Shown: piece by piece, positions 1 through 8,299 of the stretch
Position numbering within the stretch: the stretch's first letter is position 1
Layout: each line of letters opens with the position of its first letter
Assembly: GCA_910588795.1 (NCBI GenBank)
Contig: CAJURI010000003.1
Coordinates: 1 to 64,000 of the forward strand
Source of the DNA: an uncultured Duncaniella sp.
GTDB taxonomy: Bacteria > Bacteroidota > Bacteroidia > Bacteroidales > Muribaculaceae
Length of the DNA: 64,000 nt
Direction of reading: 5' to 3'
The notes under the pieces: generated by a model
The model's input: only the letters and a program-made list of their open reading frames with translations
Told to the model about the DNA's origin: nothing
Database searches by the model: none
Program-made: the position numbers and the translations under genes

Positions 1-33
1 GTCCGGCTTATACTCCTAAATTCGATGTTTTCA

Positions 34-129
34 AATTTTTGTCATGTACTTAAATTTTTGCCATGTCATATTAGAGTTTTGCTTGTTTTCTTTTTGCAAC
101 ACTAAGATAAGTGAAAATTCTGACATGGC
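34..129. repeat. Three copies of a short motif, two direct and one inverted
   Basis: The block AAATTTTTG(T/C)CATGT occurs at 34-47 and again at 52-65. The inverted complement TGACATGGCAAAA is at 121-133, so GCCATGTCA (60-68) and TGACATGGC (121-129) form a 9-bp inverted repeat around an AT-rich 52-nt interior. This lies just upstream of the lipoprotein gene at 212. It could be an operator array or the eroded end of a mobile element. The sequence does not decide between them. Confidence 0.5.
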
Positions 130-137
130 AAAATCCT

Positions 138-164
138 GGGCAACTTTTTGTTGCTCAGGAACTT
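138..164. other. Hairpin in the leader of the lipoprotein gene
   Basis: TCCTGGGCAAC and GTTGCTCAGGA pair over 11 positions (one G-T) around a short T-rich loop. The hairpin is about 50 nt upstream of the ATG at 212. It may be a 5'-UTR element or the terminator of a gene left of the window. Confidence 0.4.
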
Positions 165-211
165 ATAAATAAAGTTAAATTATAGTGTTGCGGAATTAAG
201 GATCAAAAATA

Positions 212-1168
212 ATGAAAAAGAATATCCTTACAGCGGTGCTTATGGCCTCCGCGCTTACATTTACATCATGTCTCAACTCTGACGGGGACAACCAGCAGAA
301 GACCACCATCAACTACGGCAACAACATGTGCTTCAATGTGGTCACCGACCTGAACGATCCGGAGAGCACATTCATATCCACAGCACCCAACTACATAACC
401 GAAATCAACTTCACCGATGCTGCAGGCGTGATCAGCATGAGCAACATCAAGCTCACCCCCGAAGGCTCCAACCTCACCTTCAAGCTTCCGGCACTTCCGC
501 TCACCGTCAACAACACCGAGTACAGCTACAATCTCAACGGCACCCTCATCACACCTGAAGGACAGGCCGACCAGCTGGTGTTCAATAAAGTCGGATTCAG
601 CATCATTGAGCGCAACATACAGATCTCCGGACAATGGCTCTACGCCCCCGTCTACAAGATGGGGTTCACCGTGAACGGAGATTATGAAATCACAGCATTC
701 CCGACGGCATATTATTTCCCCGGCGACAAAATCACATCCACCCTGCTCACTCCCGGAGAGGACGACGAGCCCTACACCGATGAAAACGCGGTAGTATCCA
801 TTATCCTGTCCACCGACAAAACCGACAGCCAGAAACTCACCGCCACACTCACCCTCTATGACGTAAAGCTCAACTCCACCATGTCGGCAGTGACATTCCG
901 CGCAGAGAACCTCCCCGTAAGCTATGACCGCGCCGGATTCACAATACACACCGATGAAAATACCGCTTACGGACTCAAGGACGCCGCCGGCATCATGAAG
1001 GACTGCAAGATATCCAACATCAACATACGCACAAGCGTACCCTCGGGAGTCTCCACCATGTCATTTGACGTGGACCTCTCTGCCCTCAATCCGCAGCGTC
1101 CCATCAAGCCGGTAAACGTGACAGCCGACAGGCTCACCTACCACTATCCTCAGAACAGCAACAAATAA
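212..1168 (+). CDS. Putative lipoprotein of unknown function
   Basis: This 318-residue protein starts with a lipoprotein signal: basic MKKN, a hydrophobic stretch, then a lipobox-like FTSC with the modified Cys near residue 20, followed by an acidic spacer (LNSDGD). It is therefore probably exported and lipid-anchored. The remainder is rich in Thr, Asn and alternating hydrophobic residues, which suggests a beta-sandwich, and no catalytic motif stands out. I do not recognise the family; it resembles the general class of Bacteroidales cell-surface lipoproteins. The ATG at 212 directly precedes the signal peptide. The gene appears monocistronic, with repeats upstream and an sRNA-like element downstream. 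Confidence 0.8.
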   Translation: MKKNILTAVLMASALTFTSCLNSDGDNQQKTTINYGNNMCFNVVTDLNDPESTFISTAPNYITEINFTDAAGVISMSNIKLTPEGSNLTFKLPALPLTVNNTEYSYNLNGTLITPEGQADQLVFNKVGFSIIERNIQISGQWLYAPVYKMGFTVNGDYEITAFPTAYYFPGDKITSTLLTPGEDDEPYTDENAVVSIILSTDKTDSQKLTATLTLYDVKLNSTMSAVTFRAENLPVSYDRAGFTIHTDENTAYGLKDAAGIMKDCKISNINIRTSVPSGVSTMSFDVDLSALNPQRPIKPVNVTADRLTYHYPQNSNK

Positions 1169-1230
1169 GAGTAAGAGGAAATTTTTTTGAAAAAATTACT
1201 GATGCCGTGAACCATTCACCAGACACCGTG

Positions 1231-1330
1231 TTATAACAATGTAGTTACTATTATTTGCACTGTGTTTTCATGGTATTAGATTTAAGGTTAAAGATACCGG
1301 GCCGTCGTGATGATGGCCCGCTTCTTTTTA
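1231..1330 (+). ncRNA. Putative sRNA or leader element, copy A of a two-copy repeat
   Basis: Bases 1239-1291 are identical to 20045-20097 (53 of 53). In both places the block is followed by a hairpin and a T-rich run. Here the hairpin is 1298-1306 pairing with 1312-1320 (9 bp, loop GTGAT), followed by CTTCTTTTT. The stems differ between copies while pairing is kept. The block contains ATGGTATTAGATTTAAGG, which could encode a peptide beginning MVLDLRL, so a translated leader is an alternative. There is no clear TAnnTTTG promoter, only TATTATTTGC at about 1249-1259. Confidence 0.55.
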
Positions 1331-1414
1331 TATACAGATTCCGGAGACCTGTCCCATATATGCCGCATGTGAAAAATATTGCCCCAAAGGAATCGCGCCA
1401 ACACAAAAATTCAT

Positions 1415-1422
1415 TAACTTTG
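1415..1422 (+). promoter_or_regulatory. Probable -7 box for nadB
   Basis: TAACTTTG matches the Bacteroidota -7 consensus TAnnTTTG and lies 55 nt before the nadB ATG. No convincing -33 TTG was found at the right distance. Confidence 0.5.
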
Positions 1423-1477
1423 CGGAGACTTACGAGCGCACTCTTTACCGGAGTCACTCCCACAACGTTGTGAAGCT

Positions 1478-3043
1478 ATGACACGAAAATATGATTATCT
1501 CGTAATAGGCTCGGGCATCGCAGGAATGAGCTTTGCCCTCAAGGTAGCCGGACATGGCACTGTCGCCTTAGTGTGCAAGACCACGCTTGATGAAGCCAAC
1601 ACCGCACTCGCCCAGGGGGGAGTGGCATCGGTGACCGACCTGAAGGTCGATGACTTTGAAAAACATATCCACGACACCATGGTGGCCGGCGACTGGCTGA
1701 GCGACCCCGAGGCTGTAGAGAAAGTGGTGCGCAACGCCCCTTCACAGATCAACGAACTTATCAGATGGGGTGTAAACTTCGACAAGAAGGAGGACGGATC
1801 CTTTGACCTGCACCGCGAAGGAGGCCACTCGGAATTCCGCATACTCCACCATGCCGACAACACCGGCTTCGAGATACAGGACTCCCTGATAAAGGCTGTA
1901 AGGGCCAATAAGAACATCGACATCTACGAGCACCACTTCGCCATAGAGATAATCACCCAGCACCATCTCGGCAAGATCGTGACCCGCCGTACACCGGACA
2001 TCACATGCTACGGAGCATATGTGCTCGACACCGAGACCGGAGAGGTGGACACATTCCTGTCAAAAGTGACACTGATGGCCACAGGAGGTGCAGGCGCAGT
2101 ATACCAGACAACCACCAACCCCCTCGTGGCAACCGGCGACGGAATAGCCATGGTGTACCGTGCGAAGGGCACCGTAAAGGATATGGAATTCATACAGTTC
2201 CACCCCACAGCCCTGTACCACCCCGGCGACCGCCCGTCATTCCTCATCACCGAGGCCATGCGCGGCTACGGCGCAGTGCTGCGCAACAAGCGCGGCGAGG
2301 AATTCATGCAGAAGTATGATCCGCGCCTCTCGCTCGCGCCTCGCGACATCGTGGCACGCGCCATTGACTCCGAGATGAAGCTCCATGGCGACGACCATGT
2401 GTATCTCGACGTGACCCACAAGGATCCTGAGGAAACCAAGAAGCACTTCCCCAACATCTATGCCAAATGCCTCTCGCTCGGCATAGACATAACCAAGGAT
2501 TATATCCCCGTCGCACCCGCCGCCCACTACCTGTGTGGAGGCATAAAGGTCGACACCAACGGCGAGTCATCCATCAGACGTCTTTACGCCGTAGGGGAAT
2601 GCTCATGCACAGGCCTGCACGGAGGCAACAGGCTCGCTTCCAACTCACTGATCGAAGCCGTTGTATATGCCGATGCAGCAGCGCGGCATTCTATGGACCA
2701 GATAAGCCACTACGACTTCCGCACCGATGTGCCAGAATGGAACGACGAGGGCACACGCCACCCCGAGGAGATGGTGCTCATAACACAAAGTATCAAGGAA
2801 GTCGGCCAGATCATGGGCACATATGTGGGCATAGTGCGCTCTAACCTCAGACTCGACAGGGCTTGGAACCGTCTCGACATCCTGTATGAGGAGACCGAAA
2901 AACTGTTCAAGCGGTCAAAAGCCTCACGCGAAATCTGCGAGCTCCGCAACATCATCAACGTAGGCTACCTGATAATGCGGCAGGCCAAGGAGCGCAAAGA
3001 GTCACGCGGCCTCCACTACACCGTTGACTACCCCCACACTTAG
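1478..3043 (+). CDS. nadB: L-aspartate oxidase
   Basis: This 521-residue flavoprotein oxidises L-aspartate to iminoaspartate, the first step of de novo NAD synthesis, in the cytoplasm. The N-terminal dinucleotide-binding GSGIAG motif is at residues 11-16, followed by the family signature NTALAQGGVAS at about 41. The substrate-binding region around HREGGHSEFRILHHADNTG and the C-terminal FAD-contact region GLHGGNRLASNSL are intact. Anaerobic NadB enzymes can use fumarate instead of oxygen as acceptor, which would suit this organism (inference). nadA and nadC are not adjacent. Length and motifs fit NadB better than succinate dehydrogenase or fumarate reductase flavoproteins, which lack the NTALAQGG signature. 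Confidence 0.96.
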   Translation: MTRKYDYLVIGSGIAGMSFALKVAGHGTVALVCKTTLDEANTALAQGGVASVTDLKVDDFEKHIHDTMVAGDWLSDPEAVEKVVRNAPSQINELIRWGVNFDKKEDGSFDLHREGGHSEFRILHHADNTGFEIQDSLIKAVRANKNIDIYEHHFAIEIITQHHLGKIVTRRTPDITCYGAYVLDTETGEVDTFLSKVTLMATGGAGAVYQTTTNPLVATGDGIAMVYRAKGTVKDMEFIQFHPTALYHPGDRPSFLITEAMRGYGAVLRNKRGEEFMQKYDPRLSLAPRDIVARAIDSEMKLHGDDHVYLDVTHKDPEETKKHFPNIYAKCLSLGIDITKDYIPVAPAAHYLCGGIKVDTNGESSIRRLYAVGECSCTGLHGGNRLASNSLIEAVVYADAAARHSMDQISHYDFRTDVPEWNDEGTRHPEEMVLITQSIKEVGQIMGTYVGIVRSNLRLDRAWNRLDILYEETEKLFKRSKASREICELRNIINVGYLIMRQAKERKESRGLHYTVDYPHT

Positions 3044-3155
3044 AGATCGTTTAATAACACCCTCTTAGAGCATACGGGTACATTCCGGCCGATTTTTTAT
3101 CTCTTTTGTTACGCTCCGGCAATAATAAATGCCGGATCAGCGTTGTTATATAGAT

Positions 3156-3818
3156 ATGCCAGCCATAATCCGACATATTATATGCTGCCTGCTGTGCGTT
3201 ATATCGTCTCTACCCTCTTTCGCACAGTCACCTGCAGGGAAGGAAGTGCCTTCGGCAGAAGAGATCGAAGCCGGGGGCGGACGCAAACGCGCCCTCGAAG
3301 GCTACTATATTTTCACCGGAGATGACGGAGAGGACTGCCTGATGCTGGTCCTTTCTGAAGTCACCGTGTTTCCTCCGATGAAAAAATTCAAAAACAAGAA
3401 GGAGGAACAGTTCTACTGGAAGACCGTGCGCGATGTACGCAAGACTCTGCCATACGCGAAACTGATATGCGAGACCCTTATAGAGACCTATGAGTACATA
3501 GAGACCTTCCCTACGCAAAAAGAACGCGAGGAACACCTCAAGAAAATGGAGGGAGCGGTATTCGAGCAATACAAGCCCGTGCTCAGGAAATTCACCAAAT
3601 CACAGGCACAGATGCTTATAAAGCTCATCAACCGCGAGACCAACCAGTCGAGCTACAACATACTCAAGGCATTTCTCGGATCGTTCCGTGCCGGATTCTG
3701 GCAGACATTCGGGAGGATTTTCGGTGTAAATCTGCGCACAAGCTACCGCCCCGACAAGGACCGCAAAGACGCCATAATAGAGCGTGTAGCAACCCTCATA
3801 GAGCAGGGGCAGCTGTAA
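3156..3818 (+). CDS. DUF4294 family secreted protein
   Basis: The protein begins with a signal peptide (MPAIIRHIICCLLCVISSLP, cut near SFAQ) and is probably periplasmic. The mature part carries features I associate with Bacteroidota DUF4294: an acidic start, the beta segment YYIFTGDDGEDCLMLVL, then a Lys/Glu-rich helical middle and a basic C-terminal region. Function is unknown. The frame is open from ATG 3129. The start at 3156 gives a compact signal peptide and leaves room for a leader, so I prefer it. Either start is possible. Confidence 0.82.
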   Translation: MPAIIRHIICCLLCVISSLPSFAQSPAGKEVPSAEEIEAGGGRKRALEGYYIFTGDDGEDCLMLVLSEVTVFPPMKKFKNKKEEQFYWKTVRDVRKTLPYAKLICETLIETYEYIETFPTQKEREEHLKKMEGAVFEQYKPVLRKFTKSQAQMLIKLINRETNQSSYNILKAFLGSFRAGFWQTFGRIFGVNLRTSYRPDKDRKDAIIERVATLIEQGQL

Positions 3819-3835
3819 GCGGCATGAAAAGACAA

Positions 3836-4145
3836 TAAAAAAAGGCCCGGCGGGACGCTGGTTCCACTTGCCGGGCCAAAGTTGTAGATACGGAATGGCA
3901 ACTTCTTGCCTTTCCAGGGTCTTTACGGCTAAAGACCTTTACTATTACCGGAACTTGACGCTCACCCCACTTCCGTAGAGAAATTGCCCCGCGCCGGGAA
4001 TCTGCGAAGCCACCCGGTGAAGGGTACCTCACATAGCCTGAGGTGCTCTGACCTGCCGGCTACAATATGAGAGCCTACGGGGAGAGGACATCACCAACAG
4101 GGTGAGCGACACTCCTTTCGTGCTTTCATCTATACAAACGCCATT
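3836..4145 (-). ncRNA. Candidate structured non-coding RNA of unknown class
   Basis: This roughly 300-nt stretch has no credible gene but many complementary segments, read on the reverse strand. The ends pair (4128-4139 with 3881-3889, two bulges). A long-range helix joins CGCTCACCC (reverse complement of 4100-4108) to GGGTGAGCG (reverse complement of 3959-3967), 9 of 9. A perfect 8-bp hairpin lies at 3918-3937, and further stems of 5 bp or more lie between. The 3' end is a strong intrinsic terminator at 3844-3877. I could not find the conserved cores of RNase P RNA, tmRNA or SRP RNA, nor an obvious cobalamin, TPP, FMN or SAM riboswitch. A diverged housekeeping RNA remains possible. Confidence 0.6.
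3837..3877 (-). terminator. Intrinsic terminator of the structured RNA
   Basis: GGCCCGGC (3844-3851) pairs with GCCGGGCC (3870-3877), and the reverse strand continues into seven T residues (3837-3843). The polarity of the T-run shows that transcription runs on the reverse strand. Confidence 0.85.
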
Positions 4146-4255
4146 GCCTGTTGATTGGTTTTACAAACAATGGTTGAAAGAGATTAAAATAATTAAATTC
4201 ACAATGCCCTGAATGATATTTCATGAGTATGGGCGGATATTTCATGGAAAAGAAG

Positions 4256-4263
4256 TAACTTTG
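4256..4263 (+). promoter_or_regulatory. Probable -7 box for rsmA
   Basis: TAACTTTG is a perfect TAnnTTTG box. A transcription start near 4270 leaves about 65 nt before the ATG at 4336 but only about 15 before the ATG at 4285, which favours the later start. Confidence 0.55.
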
Positions 4264-4335
4264 TGACAGAAAACCTCCGTCACGATGAAAAGAGACCGCA
4301 ACCGACATGCCGCCACCAGCCAGCGTCCACGCAGG

Positions 4336-5121
4336 ATGGAAAGTGCCGTGAAGCCAAAGAAAGCTTTAGGGCAGCACTTTCTTATTGACGAAACTGTGGC
4401 AGAACGCATCGCTTCGACCATCGACAGGTGGAAAGGGATACCCGTGCTCGAGGTCGGTCCGGGCATGGGTGTACTAACCAAATACCTAATAGCCAAGGGG
4501 CACGACGTGAAGGTTGCCGAGATCGACGGCGAAAGCATAGAATATCTGCGCTACAACTTCCCCGACCTGCAAGGGAGAATACTCGACGCCGACTTCCTGA
4601 AGCTCGACCTCTCGGCCCTATATCCTGACGGAAAAAAATTCTGCGTCATAGGCAACTATCCCTACAACATATCCTCCCAGATATTCTTCCATGTACTTGA
4701 CTACAAGGATCAGGTGGATGTATGCTCGGGGATGCTGCAACGTGAAGTGGCGGAAAGGCTCGCCGCCCCCGAGGGGACAAAGGCCCGCGGCATACTCAGC
4801 GTGCTCCTTCAGGCCTGGTATGACGTGAAATATCTCTTCACGGTGGACGAAAGCGTGTTCAATCCGCCGCCAAAAGTCAAGAGCGGCGTCATAATAATGA
4901 CACGCAACGACGTGACATCGCTCGGATGTGACGAACGGCTGTTCAAGACCATTGTCAAAACCACTTTCGGACAAAGGCGCAAGACACTGCGCAACTCATT
5001 GCGCGGGCTCTTCCCGGCAGGTGTCCCGTTGCCCGACTCTCCATTGCTTGCCATGCGCCCCGAACAATTGTCGGTCGCGCAGTTCATCGAGCTTACCAGG
5101 CTCGTATCCTCACCCGGATAG
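4336..5121 (+). CDS. rsmA: 16S rRNA (adenine-N6,N6)-dimethyltransferase
   Basis: RsmA/KsgA dimethylates two adjacent adenines near the 3' end of 16S rRNA late in 30S assembly, using SAM. From the start at 4336 the protein is 261 residues, the usual family length, and opens with the typical VKPKKALGQHFL. The SAM-binding motif VLEVGPGMG is near residues 37-45 and the catalytic NYPY at 107-110. The frame is open back to ATG 4285, which would add 17 basic residues not typical of the family. The -7 box at 4256 also favours 4336. It is followed after 68 nt by mgtE. Confidence 0.95.
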   Translation: MESAVKPKKALGQHFLIDETVAERIASTIDRWKGIPVLEVGPGMGVLTKYLIAKGHDVKVAEIDGESIEYLRYNFPDLQGRILDADFLKLDLSALYPDGKKFCVIGNYPYNISSQIFFHVLDYKDQVDVCSGMLQREVAERLAAPEGTKARGILSVLLQAWYDVKYLFTVDESVFNPPPKVKSGVIIMTRNDVTSLGCDERLFKTIVKTTFGQRRKTLRNSLRGLFPAGVPLPDSPLLAMRPEQLSVAQFIELTRLVSSPG

Positions 5122-5189
5122 AAAGGCCGCTGAAAAGGTGCGGCCCAGGTAACTGACAAAAACAAGCCCACCCCATCAACCCCCGAGCA

Positions 5190-6551
5190 ATGAAAGAGTT
5201 CAACCCCGAATACATACTTCATCTGCGAAAGATCATCGAGGACCATGCCGATGACGCCGCACGTGACGAACTTAAGGACCTGCACCCCGCCGAGATAGCC
5301 GAGCTATACCATGAGCTCGACATCGACGAGGCCGAGTATCTGTATCTGCTGCTTGACGAAGAGACCCAGGCCGATGTGCTCATGGAGCTCGACGAGGACG
5401 AACGCCAGCAGCTCCTCAGCAAAATGGACGCCGAGGACATAGCCAAGCAGATAGAGCATCTCGACACCGACGACGCCGTCGACGTGATACAGGAACTCGA
5501 CGAGGAAGAGCGGGAAAAGATCCTCAGCCACATCGATGATGTCGAACAGGCAGGCGACATAATCGACCTCCTTAAATACGACGAGGACACGGCCGGCGGA
5601 CTCATGGGCACCGAGATGATCGTGGTCAACGAGAACTGGAGTATGCCCGAATGCATCAAGCAGATGAGGATGCAGGCCGAGGACATGGACGAGGTGTACT
5701 ACGTGTATGTGGTCGACAACGATGACCGACTGAAAGGAACCCTGCCGCTTAAGAAACTCATCACTCACCCCTCCGTATCCAAGATCAAGCACGTAATGGA
5801 GGATGACCCCGTAGCGGTAAAGGCCGACACACCTATCGACGAGGTGGCTCTCGATTTCGAGAAATATGACCTGGTGGCCATGCCGGTGGTAGACTCCATA
5901 GGCAGACTCCTCGGACGAATCACTGTCGACGACGTGATGGACAAGGTCCGCGATTCAAGCGAGCGTGACTACCAGCTCGCATCAGGTCTTACCCATGATG
6001 TGGAGAGCGACGACAAACTGTTCGCCCAGACCAAGGCCCGTCTGCCGTGGCTGCTTATCGGCATGATAGGAGGGCTTTGCAACTCTTTTATCCTTGGCAA
6101 ATTTGAAGGTGGATTTATCGTGGACCCGGCACTCGCCCTGTTCATACCTCTTATCGGCGGCACCGGCGGAAATGTCGGCACACAGTCATCGGCCATCGTG
6201 GTGCAAGGCCTCGCCAACGGTTCGCTCGACATAAAAAAATCAGCCCAACAGCTCATAAAGGAACTTGGAGTAGGTCTGCTCAACGGCGGCATTATAGCAC
6301 TGTTAGTGCTTATATACAACTATCTGACCATAGGGCAAGGCCATGAGGTGACCACATTCGCAGTATCCATATCCCTGTTCTGCGTGGTCATGTTCGCCTC
6401 GGTATTCGGTACATTCGTCCCGCTGACACTTGAAAAACTGAAGATCGACCCGGCTCTGGCCACAGGCCCCTTCATATCCATAACCAACGACATAATCGGC
6501 ATGCTCATCTACATGAGCATATCCTCGTGGCTTATATTATCTCTGCACTGA
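5190..6551 (+). CDS. mgtE: MgtE family magnesium transporter
   Basis: This 453-residue protein is a Mg2+ channel of the inner membrane, gated by cytoplasmic Mg2+. The N-terminal part (to about residue 130) is the very acidic helical MgtE_N domain, followed by paired CBS domains (about 135-265), which sense Mg2+ in the family. The membrane domain (about 280-453) carries the signature GGTGGNVGTQSS and ends with SITNDIIG. Its Asp, near residue 434, corresponds to the pore Asp of characterised MgtE. All three parts are present. No M-box-type leader is visible upstream. Confidence 0.95.
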   Translation: MKEFNPEYILHLRKIIEDHADDAARDELKDLHPAEIAELYHELDIDEAEYLYLLLDEETQADVLMELDEDERQQLLSKMDAEDIAKQIEHLDTDDAVDVIQELDEEEREKILSHIDDVEQAGDIIDLLKYDEDTAGGLMGTEMIVVNENWSMPECIKQMRMQAEDMDEVYYVYVVDNDDRLKGTLPLKKLITHPSVSKIKHVMEDDPVAVKADTPIDEVALDFEKYDLVAMPVVDSIGRLLGRITVDDVMDKVRDSSERDYQLASGLTHDVESDDKLFAQTKARLPWLLIGMIGGLCNSFILGKFEGGFIVDPALALFIPLIGGTGGNVGTQSSAIVVQGLANGSLDIKKSAQQLIKELGVGLLNGGIIALLVLIYNYLTIGQGHEVTTFAVSISLFCVVMFASVFGTFVPLTLEKLKIDPALATGPFISITNDIIGMLIYMSISSWLILSLH

Positions 6552-6588
6552 CTTTCCTGAATGGCGGCTCCTTCCGCTCGACATCCTG

Positions 6589-7188
6589 CTAATTCCGGAG
6601 CAGCTTTTTACCTGATTCGCCCTTGTAAAACTCCAGATTCCTGTGGTCAAACACAGAGACTCCGAACAATCCGTCACGCATCACTACCGTGGCGGAATCG
6701 CCGTTGTGAATACGGCTGTAACTGCTCCGGGGCATCTCCACTAATTTGGTTCTTCCGTCAGCGAACCGCAATTGCAATTTATATGTATAATACGCCTCAC
6801 CGTTGGCGACATACCTGCGCCCCACACGGCGAGTGCGGTGATGCTCCTCTCTGAAATGCCCTGCCACAACGGCAGTCTCCACACGTCGGGTAGAATCGTC
6901 AGCAAGCATATCGTTCAACGCGAAAAAAGCGAATGTCAGACACACAGCCGTAACGACCGTATTACACAGACCGTTGAACAGTGCCGAATCCGACCATGTA
7001 AGCGGCCTCCACAACCGCCACATATGGATAGACAAGGCAAGCCCTATACCTGAAGCGGCCACGGGGACTATCCACCAGTCAATAACAGCGTCACTGTAAA
7101 GCAGCATTGACCATCCCGACAATCCCAGCACGACTATGATCGCCACAGCGATCATCACACCTCTGACAAATCTGTTTCCTCCGGACAT
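6589..7188 (-). CDS. Hypothetical membrane protein
   Basis: This 199-residue protein has three predicted membrane segments in its first half (about 10-30, 38-56 and 72-92). The second half is soluble with several beta-type stretches and many Arg/His (EEHHRTRRVGRRY). I do not recognise the family. A membrane-anchored extracytoplasmic or cytoplasmic beta domain fits the sequence. It is convergent with mgtE (37 nt apart) and divergent from the fimbrial locus at 7265. Confidence 0.7.
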   Translation of the reverse strand: MSGGNRFVRGVMIAVAIIVVLGLSGWSMLLYSDAVIDWWIVPVAASGIGLALSIHMWRLWRPLTWSDSALFNGLCNTVVTAVCLTFAFFALNDMLADDSTRRVETAVVAGHFREEHHRTRRVGRRYVANGEAYYTYKLQLRFADGRTKLVEMPRSSYSRIHNGDSATVVMRDGLFGVSVFDHRNLEFYKGESGKKLLRN

Positions 7189-7264
7189 ATGGTATTACAA
7201 TTATAATTTCCCTGCAAAGGTAACCATATTTTCCAATATGCCCGCATGAAACTTTACGAGTGTC

Positions 7265-8257
7265 ATGGATGTTATGCATATAATCAACATCCTCATGGTC
7301 ACGCTCAACCGTCTATATTTGTCACTGCTGACTGCGGCACTTGCACTGCCGGAGACATCCTGCATATACGACGATCTGGAGCCATGTGAGGATGAGAAGG
7401 CAGAATTCACCATCATCAACGACTGGAATGCCGCACCAGAAGCCGACCCTGAAGGCATGGCATATCTGTTTTACCCGGAGAGCAGTGTCGATCCATGGCG
7501 TTTTGACTTCGCCGGCAGAGAAGCTGGCAAAGTCCGGCTTCCCGAAGGCCGTTACAGCTTCATAATGTTCAATGACGACACCTCATCAATCGAATTTATT
7601 GACGGGGATCACGGCAGCCTGTCTGCAACGACCAAAGAAGTGACAATAGGTTTTGACGCTCAAGTCGGGGAACTTAGGTCGTCTCCTGACATGATGTGGG
7701 CTGACGCAAGCAAACTTGTGAAACTTGATATAAACAGTGTGGAATACACCACATCCGAATACGACAAAAGGACAGAACTGATACATAATTCGGACATGCT
7801 CATGACAATACATCCAAGACAGATTATTGCATGTTACACACTCTATATCAACCATATTGAAAACCTAAGCGGTGTTGCATGCATGAAAGGCTTGATGTCG
7901 GGCTTGTCATCGGGCATAAACCTCAACACCAATACACGTTCCGAAAAAACGATAAGCGTGCCTTTTGACCTGACACGATCGTCGGACTCTGCTCTAATAG
8001 CCAAATTCCTTACTTTCGGCATCCCGGAATTACCGGTCAGCAATGGCAATAATATAATCATATTCTTCAAACTTTCTGACGGAAACATCATAAAATATGA
8101 ATTTGATAAAACCGAGGACATTCGCAATGCCGACGACCCGCTAAATGTAAAGCTTTACATCGATTCCATATCACTACCTTACGCCCCTCCTATCGAAGGA
8201 AACAGCGGATTTGCCCCAATCGTGACAGAATGGACTACTGTCATAGTGAACTATTAG
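7265..8257 (+). CDS. DUF5119 family surface protein of a fimbrial locus
   Basis: The 330-residue protein has an N-terminal hydrophobic export segment ending in ETSC. The Cys is followed by acidic residues, as in lipoproteins, though the -3 residue is Glu rather than the preferred Leu. The mature protein carries the DUF5119-like opening (aspartate/cysteine-rich YDDLEPCEDE, then the beta segment AEFTIINDW). DUF5119 proteins occur next to Mfa-like fimbrillins in Bacteroidales and may serve as anchor or accessory subunit (inference). The fimbrillin gene follows after 42 nt, so they likely form an operon. The family call is by resemblance. Confidence 0.72.
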   Translation: MDVMHIINILMVTLNRLYLSLLTAALALPETSCIYDDLEPCEDEKAEFTIINDWNAAPEADPEGMAYLFYPESSVDPWRFDFAGREAGKVRLPEGRYSFIMFNDDTSSIEFIDGDHGSLSATTKEVTIGFDAQVGELRSSPDMMWADASKLVKLDINSVEYTTSEYDKRTELIHNSDMLMTIHPRQIIACYTLYINHIENLSGVACMKGLMSGLSSGINLNTNTRSEKTISVPFDLTRSSDSALIAKFLTFGIPELPVSNGNNIIIFFKLSDGNIIKYEFDKTEDIRNADDPLNVKLYIDSISLPYAPPIEGNSGFAPIVTEWTTVIVNY

Positions 8258-8299
8258 AAATCGCAATTTGTTGAATATAATAACAAAACGGCATTGACT

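Noticed and set aside
1255..1473. 72-codon frame running from copy A of the repeat to nadB
   Set aside because: It crosses the terminator hairpin and the nadB promoter. Only its first seven codons are shared with copy B.
3836..4145. RNase P RNA, tmRNA or SRP RNA identity for the structured RNA
   Set aside because: I looked for GAGGAAAGTCCGG and the distal P4 partner, the tmRNA CCA end and tag, and the SRP tetraloop region, and found none on either strand. A covariance model could still overturn this.
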